A stretch of DNA of 22,488 bases from positions 1 to 22,488 of IMG/VR virus record IMGVR_UViG_3300037189_000613; one strand, 5' to 3'. Source of the stretch: a virus. Shown in pieces: positions 14,159 to 21,477 of the stretch (its first letter is position 1; the number at the start of each line of letters is the position of its first letter). The translations under genes and the position numbers were made by a program. A model generated the notes under the pieces. That model was not told the origin of the DNA, searched no databases, and worked only from the letters and a program-made list of their open reading frames with translations.

Positions 14159-15456
14159 GATTAGAATATGTGCTTTCTGGGTTGTCGCACACAAAGATAA
14201 CCACGCCGTACTTTGACGCCCCTGTCCTTGTTGACATGGGGCGTCAAGCTCTGAAATACGTATCCGACAATACAGATCATGATCTTGGACTATTGTTTAA
14301 CGCAATGGTCGAACCTTCTTTTCCTAAGAAGTTTGAAAATTATCGTGATTGTGTAAAGTATATTCATAGTGACTCTGGTGGACTACAGTTAGCACAGAAG
14401 GGTAAGCCTCTTACACCTGATGTAGAAGCAAAGATCTACAAGACACAGGCTCTTAACTCTAATATCTCGATGAGTATTGATAAAATTCCATTGGAAATTA
14501 TTCCAGGAATGGGCGATCCTCGTACAGATATGAATGCTAAGCGCTTTGTTGTCTCTGAGAACAAAGATGCCGGTATTGAATCTGGAAAGAATTTGTATAG
14601 ACAGATTCAGGCATTTAAAAAGTATCGTATAGACGATACTAAAAACTACGATAGCAAGCCTCTAATGATTATTCAGGGTAATGCTCTAGAAGATTACATC
14701 GAGTACTTCGATAACATTCTAGCACAGATTCCTGAAGAAGACTACTGTATGATTGGAGGCTATGCTCTCGCGGGTTCTGCTATTGGTATTGGCACTCTAG
14801 AAGCTATGGACACTCTGTTCTCGTTTCTAGCTCTTGACAAGCCAAAACAGATTCCAAAGAAGATCCACTTGCTGGGGTATGGATCTGTACAGCGTCTTAT
14901 GCCAGTTCTTTCACTGAAGGAAACATTCTTTAGTGATTATGAAATTAGTTACGACTCTACTACACACACTTCTAAGTATAACTTTGGTGGTGTATTGGGA
15001 GAACATGGCGGAGACGTTTCTTTTGGTATGCAGGACAATCCAGAGGGACGTGAAGTATTTGGTAGAGTTTATGATAGGTTTGCCGATGCTATTAAGTCTA
15101 GTCTAGGTGTAGACAGACAGCGTTGGGTAGACGTTATCGTAAGTGAACTTACTGGTTCTACACGTTACCATCCTTCGGACGAGGCAGGTATTATCCACCG
15201 CAGTGGTCCACTCATGTGTTCGTTGTATTCTGCTTACAACTTTATTAAACTAGTTGACAAGACAGAAAAGAATATTCGCACATCTAAGCATTCGTTTACT
15301 GGTGTGCTACATAATATTCAACAGAACGTAAAGAGCCCGGAACACTGGTTCGAAGAATATCGTGATAAGGTTAGCATTCATTTACCGTCTAACCGGATTA
15401 AAAGGATTGACTTTAGAGGAAACTACGGTAATAATTTGGATAGTTTCTTCGATTGA
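14155..15456 (+). CDS. dpdA: DpdA-like DNA 7-deazaguanine transglycosylase (TGT superfamily)
   Basis: Proteins of the tRNA-guanine transglycosylase superfamily swap guanine for a 7-deazaguanine. The DpdA branch does this in DNA and is found in phages with 7-deazaguanine-modified genomes. The protein has 433 residues. TGT-like positions are HSDSGGLQ (71-78, D73; classical SDSGGFQ), MSIDKIP (D109), MIIQGN (Q174), MIGGYALAG (199-207), KIHLLGYGS (236-244) and ISYDSTTH, where D267 fits the nucleophile Asp. The CxCxxC zinc site of bacterial TGT is not seen, consistent with a DpdA rather than a tRNA enzyme. Context with folE, queD, queE and queC supports preQ0 or a derivative as substrate. Confidence 0.87.
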   Translation: MRLEYVLSGLSHTKITTPYFDAPVLVDMGRQALKYVSDNTDHDLGLLFNAMVEPSFPKKFENYRDCVKYIHSDSGGLQLAQKGKPLTPDVEAKIYKTQALNSNISMSIDKIPLEIIPGMGDPRTDMNAKRFVVSENKDAGIESGKNLYRQIQAFKKYRIDDTKNYDSKPLMIIQGNALEDYIEYFDNILAQIPEEDYCMIGGYALAGSAIGIGTLEAMDTLFSFLALDKPKQIPKKIHLLGYGSVQRLMPVLSLKETFFSDYEISYDSTTHTSKYNFGGVLGEHGGDVSFGMQDNPEGREVFGRVYDRFADAIKSSLGVDRQRWVDVIVSELTGSTRYHPSDEAGIIHRSGPLMCSLYSAYNFIKLVDKTEKNIRTSKHSFTGVLHNIQQNVKSPEHWFEEYRDKVSIHLPSNRIKRIDFRGNYGNNLDSFFD

Positions 15457-15471
15457 TAAAGGAATTAAAAA

Positions 15472-16317
15472 TTGTTTGGACCTTCAGCACTACCTATTGA
15501 ATACTCGCATCGTTGTGAGTCTTTCCACATATTGTATCGCAATACTGTAAATCTCTTTAAGCAGAAGTTTAACCTGCCTGAAGAAACAATCGTTCTGCTA
15601 GTTACTGGTTCTGGTACAGTAGCAAACGAAATCGTTATGTACTCTATGAAAAACTATCCCGATGTGGTAACAGAGGGTGGTTTCTCTTCTCGTCTAAAAG
15701 ATAATACTTTCCACCACCTTGTGGGTCCTATTCCGGACGAAGAAACTTCTACTGTAGGTGTTCAGTACGAGACTGGTATTTCTAAGTTCTATGACAATCT
15801 GGACGTGGATTTCGCAGATTGTGTTTCTGCTTTTCCATATCATGATCCAGTAGGCAAAGTGTGGACCACTGTTTCTTTTAAGCAATTGGGCTCGGTGACA
15901 GGATTATCCTTGATTGTTATTAAGAATGAAGCTACAATGAAGGAACTGTTTAGGGAAACAGAACCTACTTACCTGTCTCTAATGAAGTATTACGATGCTT
16001 CGCTTAAAAACGAAACACCTAATACACCTGCTGTATCTGCTATTGAACATTTTTACGATATATTGGTAGATTTTGATCTGGATAAGCATCGTAAAACTAT
16101 TGATACACGTTATGGCATTATTAAAGATCTCCTTGCAGTTAAAGGCATAGAGACTAAAGGCATAGAACCTGTGCTTACTGTTGTAACAACTCCTGAAGTT
16201 CGTGAACGTCTAAAGAAGTTTAAACTATATGGTAACTCTGGAGACCTACAAATCTTTACTTGGACAGGTACAGATGAACAATATGAAAACTTTTATAAGG
16301 AACTAATGGCACTATGA
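15472..16317 (+). CDS. Compact class V aminotransferase-fold PLP enzyme
   Basis: The gene uses a TTG start with AAAGGA 8 bases upstream. The protein has 281 residues; class V enzymes are usually 350-400. It follows the family order: FGPSALP at 2-8 (family pattern TPGPTPVP), SHRCESFHILYR (12-23), LLVTGSGTVANE (42-53), D116 in ADCVSAF (the Asp that binds the pyridine nitrogen), K137 in SFKQLGSVTGLSLIVI (Schiff-base Lys; compare SxQKALGxPPGLA), and 'TPAVSAIEHFYDIL' in the small domain. About 40 residues between the cofactor loop and D116 appear shortened. Its stop overlaps the queC start (ATGA), so it is coupled to preQ0 synthesis. The substrate is unknown: base tailoring, amino-acid supply or cysteine-type chemistry are possible. 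Confidence 0.72.
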   Translation: MFGPSALPIEYSHRCESFHILYRNTVNLFKQKFNLPEETIVLLVTGSGTVANEIVMYSMKNYPDVVTEGGFSSRLKDNTFHHLVGPIPDEETSTVGVQYETGISKFYDNLDVDFADCVSAFPYHDPVGKVWTTVSFKQLGSVTGLSLIVIKNEATMKELFRETEPTYLSLMKYYDASLKNETPNTPAVSAIEHFYDILVDFDLDKHRKTIDTRYGIIKDLLAVKGIETKGIEPVLTVVTTPEVRERLKKFKLYGNSGDLQIFTWTGTDEQYENFYKELMAL

Positions 16318-16955
16318 AGGTACTAAGTCAGCTATCTGGAGGCATTGACTCTGTAGGATCTACACTAAAGATCGCAGAGTCTGGTGTCGTGTTCGGAACA
16401 ATCTTCTTTGATCTTGAACAGGCATATGTCGCCCAAGAATCTCTCGCTGTAGACTATTTCGTAGAATACTTGAAAGAAAACTATCCAGACACATATACGG
16501 GTCATTATTATTCTGAAGTGTTTATGGATACCTTTTCCCCGGATCCGAACACACCTTCGGAATACATTCCGGTACGCAACTTTGTTCTGGGTGCTATGTC
16601 TGTTAACAAGGCACTAGCAAATGGCTTTGACACGATTGCCGTAGGCTCTAAGACTGTTAAGGTACGTCCTGGAGATCCGTATTCGTTCTCGGATTGCTCT
16701 ATTGAGTTCTTCCAGAAGATGTCTGATATTGCCACATTCTGTTCTGAGAACCAGAAGGTAGAGTTTATTATGCCTCTTATTGATGGCGAAACTCCGATGA
16801 CTAAACAGGAAGTTATTAAATATCTTATTGATAATGATGTAGATGTATCTCGACTGTGGTCTTGTTACAATGGTGAAGTTGACAAGCATTGTGGTGTATG
16901 TTATCATTGTCAAGAGATTAAGAAGACTGGTTATTGGGACTACTTCTCTCGTTAA
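16314..16955 (+). CDS. queC: 7-cyano-7-deazaguanine (preQ0) synthase QueC
   Basis: QueC uses ATP and ammonia to turn 7-carboxy-7-deazaguanine into preQ0. The 213-residue protein has the PP-loop S-G-G-I-D-S at 8-13 and the zinc-binding set C184-x8-C193-x2-C196-x2-C199, exactly the QueC spacing. VRNFVLGAMSVNKALANGFDTIAVG (about 87-111) matches the family's second block. All key residues are present, so full conversion to preQ0 is likely. It overlaps the PLP enzyme by 4 bases. No QueF-like reductase to preQ1 is seen in the window. Confidence 0.95.
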   Translation: MKVLSQLSGGIDSVGSTLKIAESGVVFGTIFFDLEQAYVAQESLAVDYFVEYLKENYPDTYTGHYYSEVFMDTFSPDPNTPSEYIPVRNFVLGAMSVNKALANGFDTIAVGSKTVKVRPGDPYSFSDCSIEFFQKMSDIATFCSENQKVEFIMPLIDGETPMTKQEVIKYLIDNDVDVSRLWSCYNGEVDKHCGVCYHCQEIKKTGYWDYFSR

Positions 16956-16970
16956 TGGAGATACTTTGTT

Positions 16971-17381
16971 ATGACGCGTATTAATTCGGACATTGATCCG
17001 AGAACGTTGAAGCGTGCGCATTTGATTGCTGAAATCCGTGAAATTACTATGGTACCTGCTTCTCTTAAGCGTAGTCTTAAGACACGTAAGAAAACTGATA
17101 TTGTAAAAGAAATTCCTAAAGAGTTTACTCTTAATAAGGGACATGTAAAGTTCTTTTATGATAAGCTAGGCTTTCTACAGAAGCGCTTTAACAAACTAGC
17201 AGACGAAATGGAACGACGAGGCTATAAACCTGATCGTAGTCGTATTCTATATTTTGATGGTTTCGATACTTGCTGGTACAAAGATTGGTCTGCAACACAA
17301 GTGGACAATAACATCGTTCTTGCCCGTATTAATGCGCGCATAGCACAAAAGCCACACCTGTATACTGACGTATTGGACTAA
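16971..17381 (+). CDS. denV: Endonuclease V, pyrimidine-dimer glycosylase (DenV-like)
   Basis: This enzyme cuts the glycosyl bond at UV-induced cyclobutane pyrimidine dimers and then nicks the DNA. The protein has 136 residues (T4: 138). It begins MTRIN as in T4; Thr2 is the nucleophile after removal of Met. Glu24 in HLIAEIREI corresponds to T4 Glu23 (HLMAEYREL). 'GHVKFFYDKLGFLQKRFNKL' (about 57-76) matches T4 [20 protein letters not shown], and the C-terminus 'INARIAQKPHLYTDVL' matches T4 LDEKIAQRPTWYKYYG. The family is unmistakable. A light-exposed, for example surface-water, habitat would fit but is not proven. Confidence 0.95.
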   Translation: MTRINSDIDPRTLKRAHLIAEIREITMVPASLKRSLKTRKKTDIVKEIPKEFTLNKGHVKFFYDKLGFLQKRFNKLADEMERRGYKPDRSRILYFDGFDTCWYKDWSATQVDNNIVLARINARIAQKPHLYTDVLD

Positions 17382-17383
17382 AT

Positions 17384-17872
17384 GTGGATAAGAAATTCAC
17401 ATACGCTAAATTAGTCGGTAATGTAGGAGAGGCTTTTACCTTAGGTTATCTACGTTCAGAATACAAAGATTGTATGGTAGAAACTGTAGAAGAGTACTAC
17501 GGTAAAGGTTATAGGTGGAATAATATGTGTCTGCCTGATGTTCTTATTACACCACCTGAAGGTCGTAAGACACTTGTAGAAGTTAAGTGTAAGAAAGGCT
17601 GGAAGGGTATGATGAATATCGAGCTTAAAGATGTCAAAGACTACCTAAAGATCGCTGAACTGAAGGATTGTAATTTCTTTCTTCTATTCTTTTTTCTATA
17701 CGACAACTATGTGTATAAGTTGTCTGTAGAAGATCTTAAAAAACCTACAACTAAAGAACGTAATTTTAACGGAGTGGAATTCCTCTGCTACGACCCAGAA
17801 GGTAAAGATAAGTTTATTGAGAATCCGGTTCCAGCAGGAATCTTTAATCGAGATATTATGGAACATATCTAG
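17384..17872 (+). CDS. PD-(D/E)XK nuclease-like protein of unknown role
   Basis: The 162-residue frame uses a GTG start 2 bases after the denV stop; an out-of-frame ATG overlaps it. Near the N-terminus are GNVGEAF (E16), LPDVLI (D52) and LVEVKCKKGW (E66 and K68). The spacing E...PD...(x13)...EVK fits the core of restriction-endonuclease-like PD-(D/E)XK enzymes. The second half has an unusually aromatic stretch (NFFLLFFFLYDNYVYKL) that could be a core strand rather than a membrane helix. The exact family is not recognised. Position beside denV and the modification genes suggests DNA repair or host-DNA degradation. Confidence 0.6.
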   Translation: MDKKFTYAKLVGNVGEAFTLGYLRSEYKDCMVETVEEYYGKGYRWNNMCLPDVLITPPEGRKTLVEVKCKKGWKGMMNIELKDVKDYLKIAELKDCNFFLLFFFLYDNYVYKLSVEDLKKPTTKERNFNGVEFLCYDPEGKDKFIENPVPAGIFNRDIMEHI

Positions 17873-17881
17873 GAGAAAATA

Positions 17882-18184
17882 ATGGCAGAGAAGAAAATCG
17901 GATATAAATATAATGAAGGCAATGCACTTCAAGAGATCACCGAATACATCAATAATACCTACGGTGAACACTACTCCAAAAACAAATATCAAGCAACCGA
18001 GTTTATCATAGACAATGGTCATGGTACCGGTTTTTGCATTGGTAATGTGCTCAAGTACGCACAGCGATATGGTCGCAAGGGAGATCCAAACGAATGGCGC
18101 AAAGACCTTCTGAAGGTAATCCACTACGCTATCATCCAACTTCACGTACATGATACCTCTACATTTGAAAATAAGGTTATTTAA
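17882..18184 (+). CDS. DUF3310-type small protein
   Basis: This 100-residue protein has a C-terminal half with HYSKNKYQATEFI, 'GFCIGNVLKYAQRYGRKGDPNEWRKDLLKVIHYAIIQL', which fits the DUF3310 (SaV-like) pattern (hY...eaidvi...GNalKYlaRagkK...eDL-Ka-hYl). Such proteins are common in phage genomes. Some are annotated as nucleotide kinases, but evidence for this is weak. The ribosome site AGGAG stands before ATG. It follows the nuclease-like gene by 9 bases and precedes the glycosyltransferase-like gene by 2. Confidence 0.75.
   Translation: MAEKKIGYKYNEGNALQEITEYINNTYGEHYSKNKYQATEFIIDNGHGTGFCIGNVLKYAQRYGRKGDPNEWRKDLLKVIHYAIIQLHVHDTSTFENKVI
17903..17910 (+). promoter_or_regulatory. Late-promoter-like octamer inside the DUF3310 gene
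   Basis: An exact TATAAATA occurs here, 22 bp inside the coding sequence (codons for Tyr-Lys-Tyr). It might allow late expression of the glycosyltransferase-like gene that starts at 18187. Since it encodes ordinary residues in an AT-rich gene, chance is a serious alternative. Confidence 0.3.
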
Positions 18185-18186
18185 TA

Positions 18187-19170
18187 ATGAGTGATAATAT
18201 AGAAATTAAACTACCAATTGAAGAACTACAGAAGCGCAAGTTGTTTGTAGCAGCGCCTATGTATGGCGGACAATGCGCAGGTATGTTTGCACGTTCAGTT
18301 GCAGATCTTTCAGCGTTGTGTACACATTACGGTATTCAAGTTCGTTTCTACTTTCTTTTTAATGAAAGTTTGATTACGAGAGCTAGAAACTACTGCGCAG
18401 ACGAGTTCCTACGTTCAGGTGATACACACATGATGTTTATTGACTCTGACATCGGCTTTAATGCTCGGGATGTTATTGCCCTTCTAGCACTACAAGATCC
18501 TGATGATACGCAAGATAATTATGACGTATTAGCTGGACCTTATCCGAAAAAGTGTATATCATGGGAAAAGATTAAGACGGCTGTAGACAAGGGCTTCGCC
18601 GACGATAATCCAGCAGATCTGGAAAAATATGTGGGCGACTATGTATTTAATCCTGCAAGCGGTTCCGGTTCTATTCCTCTTAATCAGCCTGTTGAAGTTC
18701 TCGAAGCAGGAACTGGGTTTATGATGATTCGCCGCCGTACACTAGAGAAGTTTCAGGAACTATATCCTGAAAAGCTATACAGGCCAGACCATGTTCGTAC
18801 AGAACATTTTGATGGTAGCCGTGAAATTATGGCATTCTTTGATACACCTATTGACGGTAAGCGTACTAACATTACTAATGAACTAAAGGCTTTCTTGGAA
18901 CAGAATCCACAAGCCACCCACGAACAGGTTCTCAATTTTGTTACAGATCCGAATAACGGTGTTATTAAGGAATATACTAAGCGTTACCTATCAGAAGACT
19001 ATATGTTCTGTCAGTGGGTTCGTAATGCAGGTATGAAGGTTTGGTTCTGTCCTTGGATGCAACTACAGCACGTAGGTATGTACGTCTTTGGAGGATCTTT
19101 AGTTGATCTTGCACAAATAGGGGCATCTGCTACAGCAGACCCATCACAATTGAAGAAGTTCAAGAATTAA
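18187..19170 (+). CDS. Glycosyltransferase-like protein (GT-A fold, DxD motif)
   Basis: This 327-residue protein starts with a Rossmann-like strand, KLFVAAPMYGG (18-28). It has 'NESLITRARNYCADEFLRSGDTHMMFIDSDIGF' (59-91), with a D86-S-D88 motif of the type that binds metal and sugar nucleotide, then VLEAGTGFMMIRR (about 170-182) and a late SEDYMFCQWVRNAGMKVWFCPW block typical of GT2-like catalytic domains. The acceptor could be a virion protein, a host surface glycan or modified phage DNA; nothing here decides. It lies just before the sliding clamp gene. Confidence 0.65.
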   Translation: MSDNIEIKLPIEELQKRKLFVAAPMYGGQCAGMFARSVADLSALCTHYGIQVRFYFLFNESLITRARNYCADEFLRSGDTHMMFIDSDIGFNARDVIALLALQDPDDTQDNYDVLAGPYPKKCISWEKIKTAVDKGFADDNPADLEKYVGDYVFNPASGSGSIPLNQPVEVLEAGTGFMMIRRRTLEKFQELYPEKLYRPDHVRTEHFDGSREIMAFFDTPIDGKRTNITNELKAFLEQNPQATHEQVLNFVTDPNNGVIKEYTKRYLSEDYMFCQWVRNAGMKVWFCPWMQLQHVGMYVFGGSLVDLAQIGASATADPSQLKKFKN

Positions 19171-19189
19171 TTTTTGAAAGGACTATATT

Positions 19190-19876
19190 ATGAAGTTTTC
19201 TACACGCACAATCCAGATTCTACGTAACTTTGCGTCTATTCACCAAGCCCTGCATTTTAAGACAGGTAATGTGTTGAAGACTATGTCGGAGACTAAGTCT
19301 ATCCTCGCAAAAGCTACTATCGATACTGAAATTGAAAAGGCTTTCGCAATCTATGATGTGCCTAAGCTTCTAAGTGCAATTTCTATGTTCGAAGATCCAG
19401 AACTTATTCCGCATGATTCTTATGTAGAGATCGCACAGAATAACGAACGTATCGAGTATACATATTCCGAACCTTCTCTTATTAAGACTCCGCCTGAGAA
19501 GGAGATTGTGTTTCCAGAGCCAGACGTCTTGTTTGAACTAAAGAACGAAGATATTAATCGGGTTCTAAAGGGTATGGGTATTACAGGCGCAAACGCTGTC
19601 TGTATTACTGGAGAAAATGGTAAGATCTATCTGGAATCTAAGACTGTAGCACTCGGACCAAAGTCTAGTCAGGGCAATGCAACTGGTGCTCCGTCTTACC
19701 GTGCAGAAGTAGGTGACACAGATAAGAAGTTCTGTTTTATCTTTACAGCAGAAAACATTAAGTTGCTACCTGGTGACTACACTGTATCACTATCTAAGAA
19801 GGGCATTTCGCACTTTAAGGGAACTGATGTAGAGTATTGGATTTCTATGGAACAGACTTCTACTTTTGAAGGCTGA
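19190..19876 (+). CDS. 45: Sliding clamp gp45
   Basis: gp45 is the trimeric DNA clamp that tethers the phage polymerase and, when bound to RNA polymerase with gp55 and gp33, activates late promoters. The protein has 228 residues, the same length as T4. Shared features are TIQILRNFASIHQAL (T4: TTALLKNFATINSGI), 'FAIYDVPKLLSAISMFEDPEL' (T4: VAIYDLNGFLGILSLVNDDAE), 'FIFTAENIKLLPGDYTVSLSKKG' (T4: FIINMANMKMQPGNYKLLLWAKG) and a 'YWISMEQTST' end. The ribosome site is GAAAGGA. A strong hairpin with a T-run follows the gene and could make clamp transcripts separate from the loader. Confidence 0.95.
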   Translation: MKFSTRTIQILRNFASIHQALHFKTGNVLKTMSETKSILAKATIDTEIEKAFAIYDVPKLLSAISMFEDPELIPHDSYVEIAQNNERIEYTYSEPSLIKTPPEKEIVFPEPDVLFELKNEDINRVLKGMGITGANAVCITGENGKIYLESKTVALGPKSSQGNATGAPSYRAEVGDTDKKFCFIFTAENIKLLPGDYTVSLSKKGISHFKGTDVEYWISMEQTSTFEG

Positions 19877-19882
19877 TTTTAA

Positions 19883-19911
19883 TTGACTCTAGTTTACGGT
19901 CTGTGTAACAT
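19883..19911 (+). promoter_or_regulatory. Possible sigma70-type promoter for gene 44, overlapping the terminator stem
   Basis: TTGACT (19883-19888, 5 of 6) is 17 bp before TAACAT (19906-19911, 4 of 6). An alternative is TTTACG (19893-19898) with TATTAT (19915-19920), 16 bp apart. Initiation here would omit or split the left arm of the downstream hairpin, so new transcripts could escape termination. Confidence 0.4.
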
Positions 19912-19955
19912 GTATATTATAACTATACAAATAGCACAGATCGTAAACTTTTTTT
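19891..19955 (+). terminator. Long hairpin terminator between genes 45 and 44
   Basis: AGTTTACGGTCTGTG (19891-19905) pairs with CACAGATCGTAAACT (19935-19949) in a 15-bp stem with one G-T pair, followed by seven T. The 29-nt loop contains a second inverted repeat (TGTATA at 19911-19916, TATACA at 19924-19929). This fits a rho-independent terminator or attenuator after the clamp gene; the long loop is unusual. Confidence 0.72.
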
Positions 19956-19971
19956 GTGATGGAGATATATT

Positions 19972-20910
19972 ATGTTGGAAGAATTCCTTTGGGTAGAGAA
20001 GTATCGCCCGCAGACTATTGAAGATACAATTCTGCCACAGCAGCTAAAGGATACCTTTCAAGAGTTTGTTAATCAGGGAAATATCCCTAATCTGTTGCTA
20101 ACAGGCTCGGCTGGTTGTGGTAAGACTACAGTAGCACGTGCTATGTTGGAGCAGCTAGGCTGTGACTATATTATCATTAACGGCTCGATGAACGGTAACA
20201 TTGACACACTGCGTAACGAGATTATGCAGTTTGCTTCGTCTGTGTCTCTTATGGGCGGACGTAAGTATGTTATCCTTGATGAGGCTGACTATCTAAACGC
20301 TAACTCGACTCAGCCTGCTCTTCGTAACTTTATGGAAGAGTTTAGCCGTAACTGTGGTTTTATTCTTACTTGCAACTTTAAGAATCGTATTATTGAGCCT
20401 CTACATTCTCGGTGTTCGGTTGTAGAGTTTAAGATTAAAAAGAAAGATCTGCCTGAACTTGCTAAGCAGATGATGAAACGGCTATGTCATATTCTTGACT
20501 CTGAAGGTATTGAATACGACAAGGCAGTGGTCGCAGAACTTATTAAGAAGCACTATCCCGACTGGCGCCGTGTAATTAACGAGCTACAGCGCTACTCGTC
20601 TACAGGTAAGATTGACTCTGGTCTGCTTGCTAACTTAACAGAGACTACCTTTAAGCAAGCAATTACGTTTATGAAGGAACGTGACTATACTTCACTTCGT
20701 AAGTGGGTTGCTGAGAACATTGATACAGACTCGACCGCTATCTTCCGTCTACTGTACGATACCGCTTCGGTACATATTGATACTGGTTCTATTCCACTTT
20801 TGGTTATTATCCTAGCTAAATACCAATATCAGTCAGCCTTTGTTGCAGATCATGAAATTAATCTTGTAGCATGTTTGACAGAAATTATGGCAGACTGTAA
20901 GTTCCTATGA
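19972..20910 (+). CDS. 44: Clamp loader large subunit gp44 (AAA+ ATPase)
   Basis: gp44 forms the ATPase part of the gp44/62 loader that opens and closes the gp45 clamp. The protein has 312 residues (T4: 319). Motifs are the N-terminal LWVEKYRPQTIEDTILP (6-22), Walker A G-S-A-G-C-G-K-T-T (45-53), Walker B VILDEAD (100-106), arginine-finger SRC (146-148), and a collar domain from about 225. The ribosome site is TGGAGA. Its stop overlaps the next small gene by 4 bases. Confidence 0.97.
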   Translation: MLEEFLWVEKYRPQTIEDTILPQQLKDTFQEFVNQGNIPNLLLTGSAGCGKTTVARAMLEQLGCDYIIINGSMNGNIDTLRNEIMQFASSVSLMGGRKYVILDEADYLNANSTQPALRNFMEEFSRNCGFILTCNFKNRIIEPLHSRCSVVEFKIKKKDLPELAKQMMKRLCHILDSEGIEYDKAVVAELIKKHYPDWRRVINELQRYSSTGKIDSGLLANLTETTFKQAITFMKERDYTSLRKWVAENIDTDSTAIFRLLYDTASVHIDTGSIPLLVIILAKYQYQSAFVADHEINLVACLTEIMADCKFL

Positions 20911-21101
20911 GCTGGTGGAAACGCAGAAAATGCGCTTCCTGTAAGAAAGTTCTAAAGGAAAAAAACGGCATCCATGATCTAAGACTACAAACTGCGGAAG
21001 GTCTAGTTGAGCTAGAAATCTGTGGGGAATGTTCTGAGTTCTGGGACAAGTCTGCTGAGGTATTGAGTACAGGGAAAAAACTAAATGAGCAATCCGTTTG
21101 A
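20907..21101 (+). CDS. Small zinc-ribbon protein between genes 44 and 62
   Basis: This 64-residue protein starts in the gp44 stop (ATGA overlap) and ends inside gene 62. It has two Cys pairs, C9-x2-C12 and C39-x2-C42, 26 residues apart, with strands between them (LRLQTAEGLVELEICGECSEFW), so a one-zinc ribbon is likely. The N-terminus is basic and Trp-rich (MSWWKRRK). No family name is recognised. Coupling on both sides to loader subunits suggests a replication or DNA-binding accessory role, which is inferred. Confidence 0.72.
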   Translation: MSWWKRRKCASCKKVLKEKNGIHDLRLQTAEGLVELEICGECSEFWDKSAEVLSTGKKLNEQSV

Positions 21102-21477
21102 TTATGTAAATGCAGTGAACTTCACTAAGAAGGACATGATGACCGATACAGACAACGACGAGTTGGCTGAAAAGAGTTATGTGCCTTTTATGACTAATCG
21201 TTCGTTATCGTACTTTGTAGACACTATACAGTATGCTAATGAGATGAATATGAACCACCACTTGGATAACAAACTTCAGTTTCATTATCTACTAAATAGT
21301 GTACGCCCTAAAAAGAGGTTTTCGAAATGGGTGAAGAAACAGTCAGATAGTGATATTGAAGTTATTAAAGAGTACTACAAATACAACACTGTGAAAGCAG
21401 CAGCAGCCTTAGAACTACTGACACCTGAACAACTAATAATAATAAAGAAAAGATTATATACAGGTGGTACAACATGA
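21085..21477 (+). CDS. 62: Clamp loader small subunit gp62
   Basis: gp62 is the non-ATPase subunit that completes the loader with four gp44 chains. The 130-residue protein is shorter than T4 gp62 (187). I base the call on the order 44-62-regA and on the block 'LDNKLQFHYLLNSVRPKKRFSKWVKK' (about 60-85), which resembles T4 '[23 protein letters not shown]'. The N-terminus MSNPFDYVNAVNFTKKDMM resembles the marine T4-like version. It overlaps the zinc protein by 17 bp and regA by 4 bp. Confidence 0.88.
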   Translation: MSNPFDYVNAVNFTKKDMMTDTDNDELAEKSYVPFMTNRSLSYFVDTIQYANEMNMNHHLDNKLQFHYLLNSVRPKKRFSKWVKKQSDSDIEVIKEYYKYNTVKAAAALELLTPEQLIIIKKRLYTGGTT

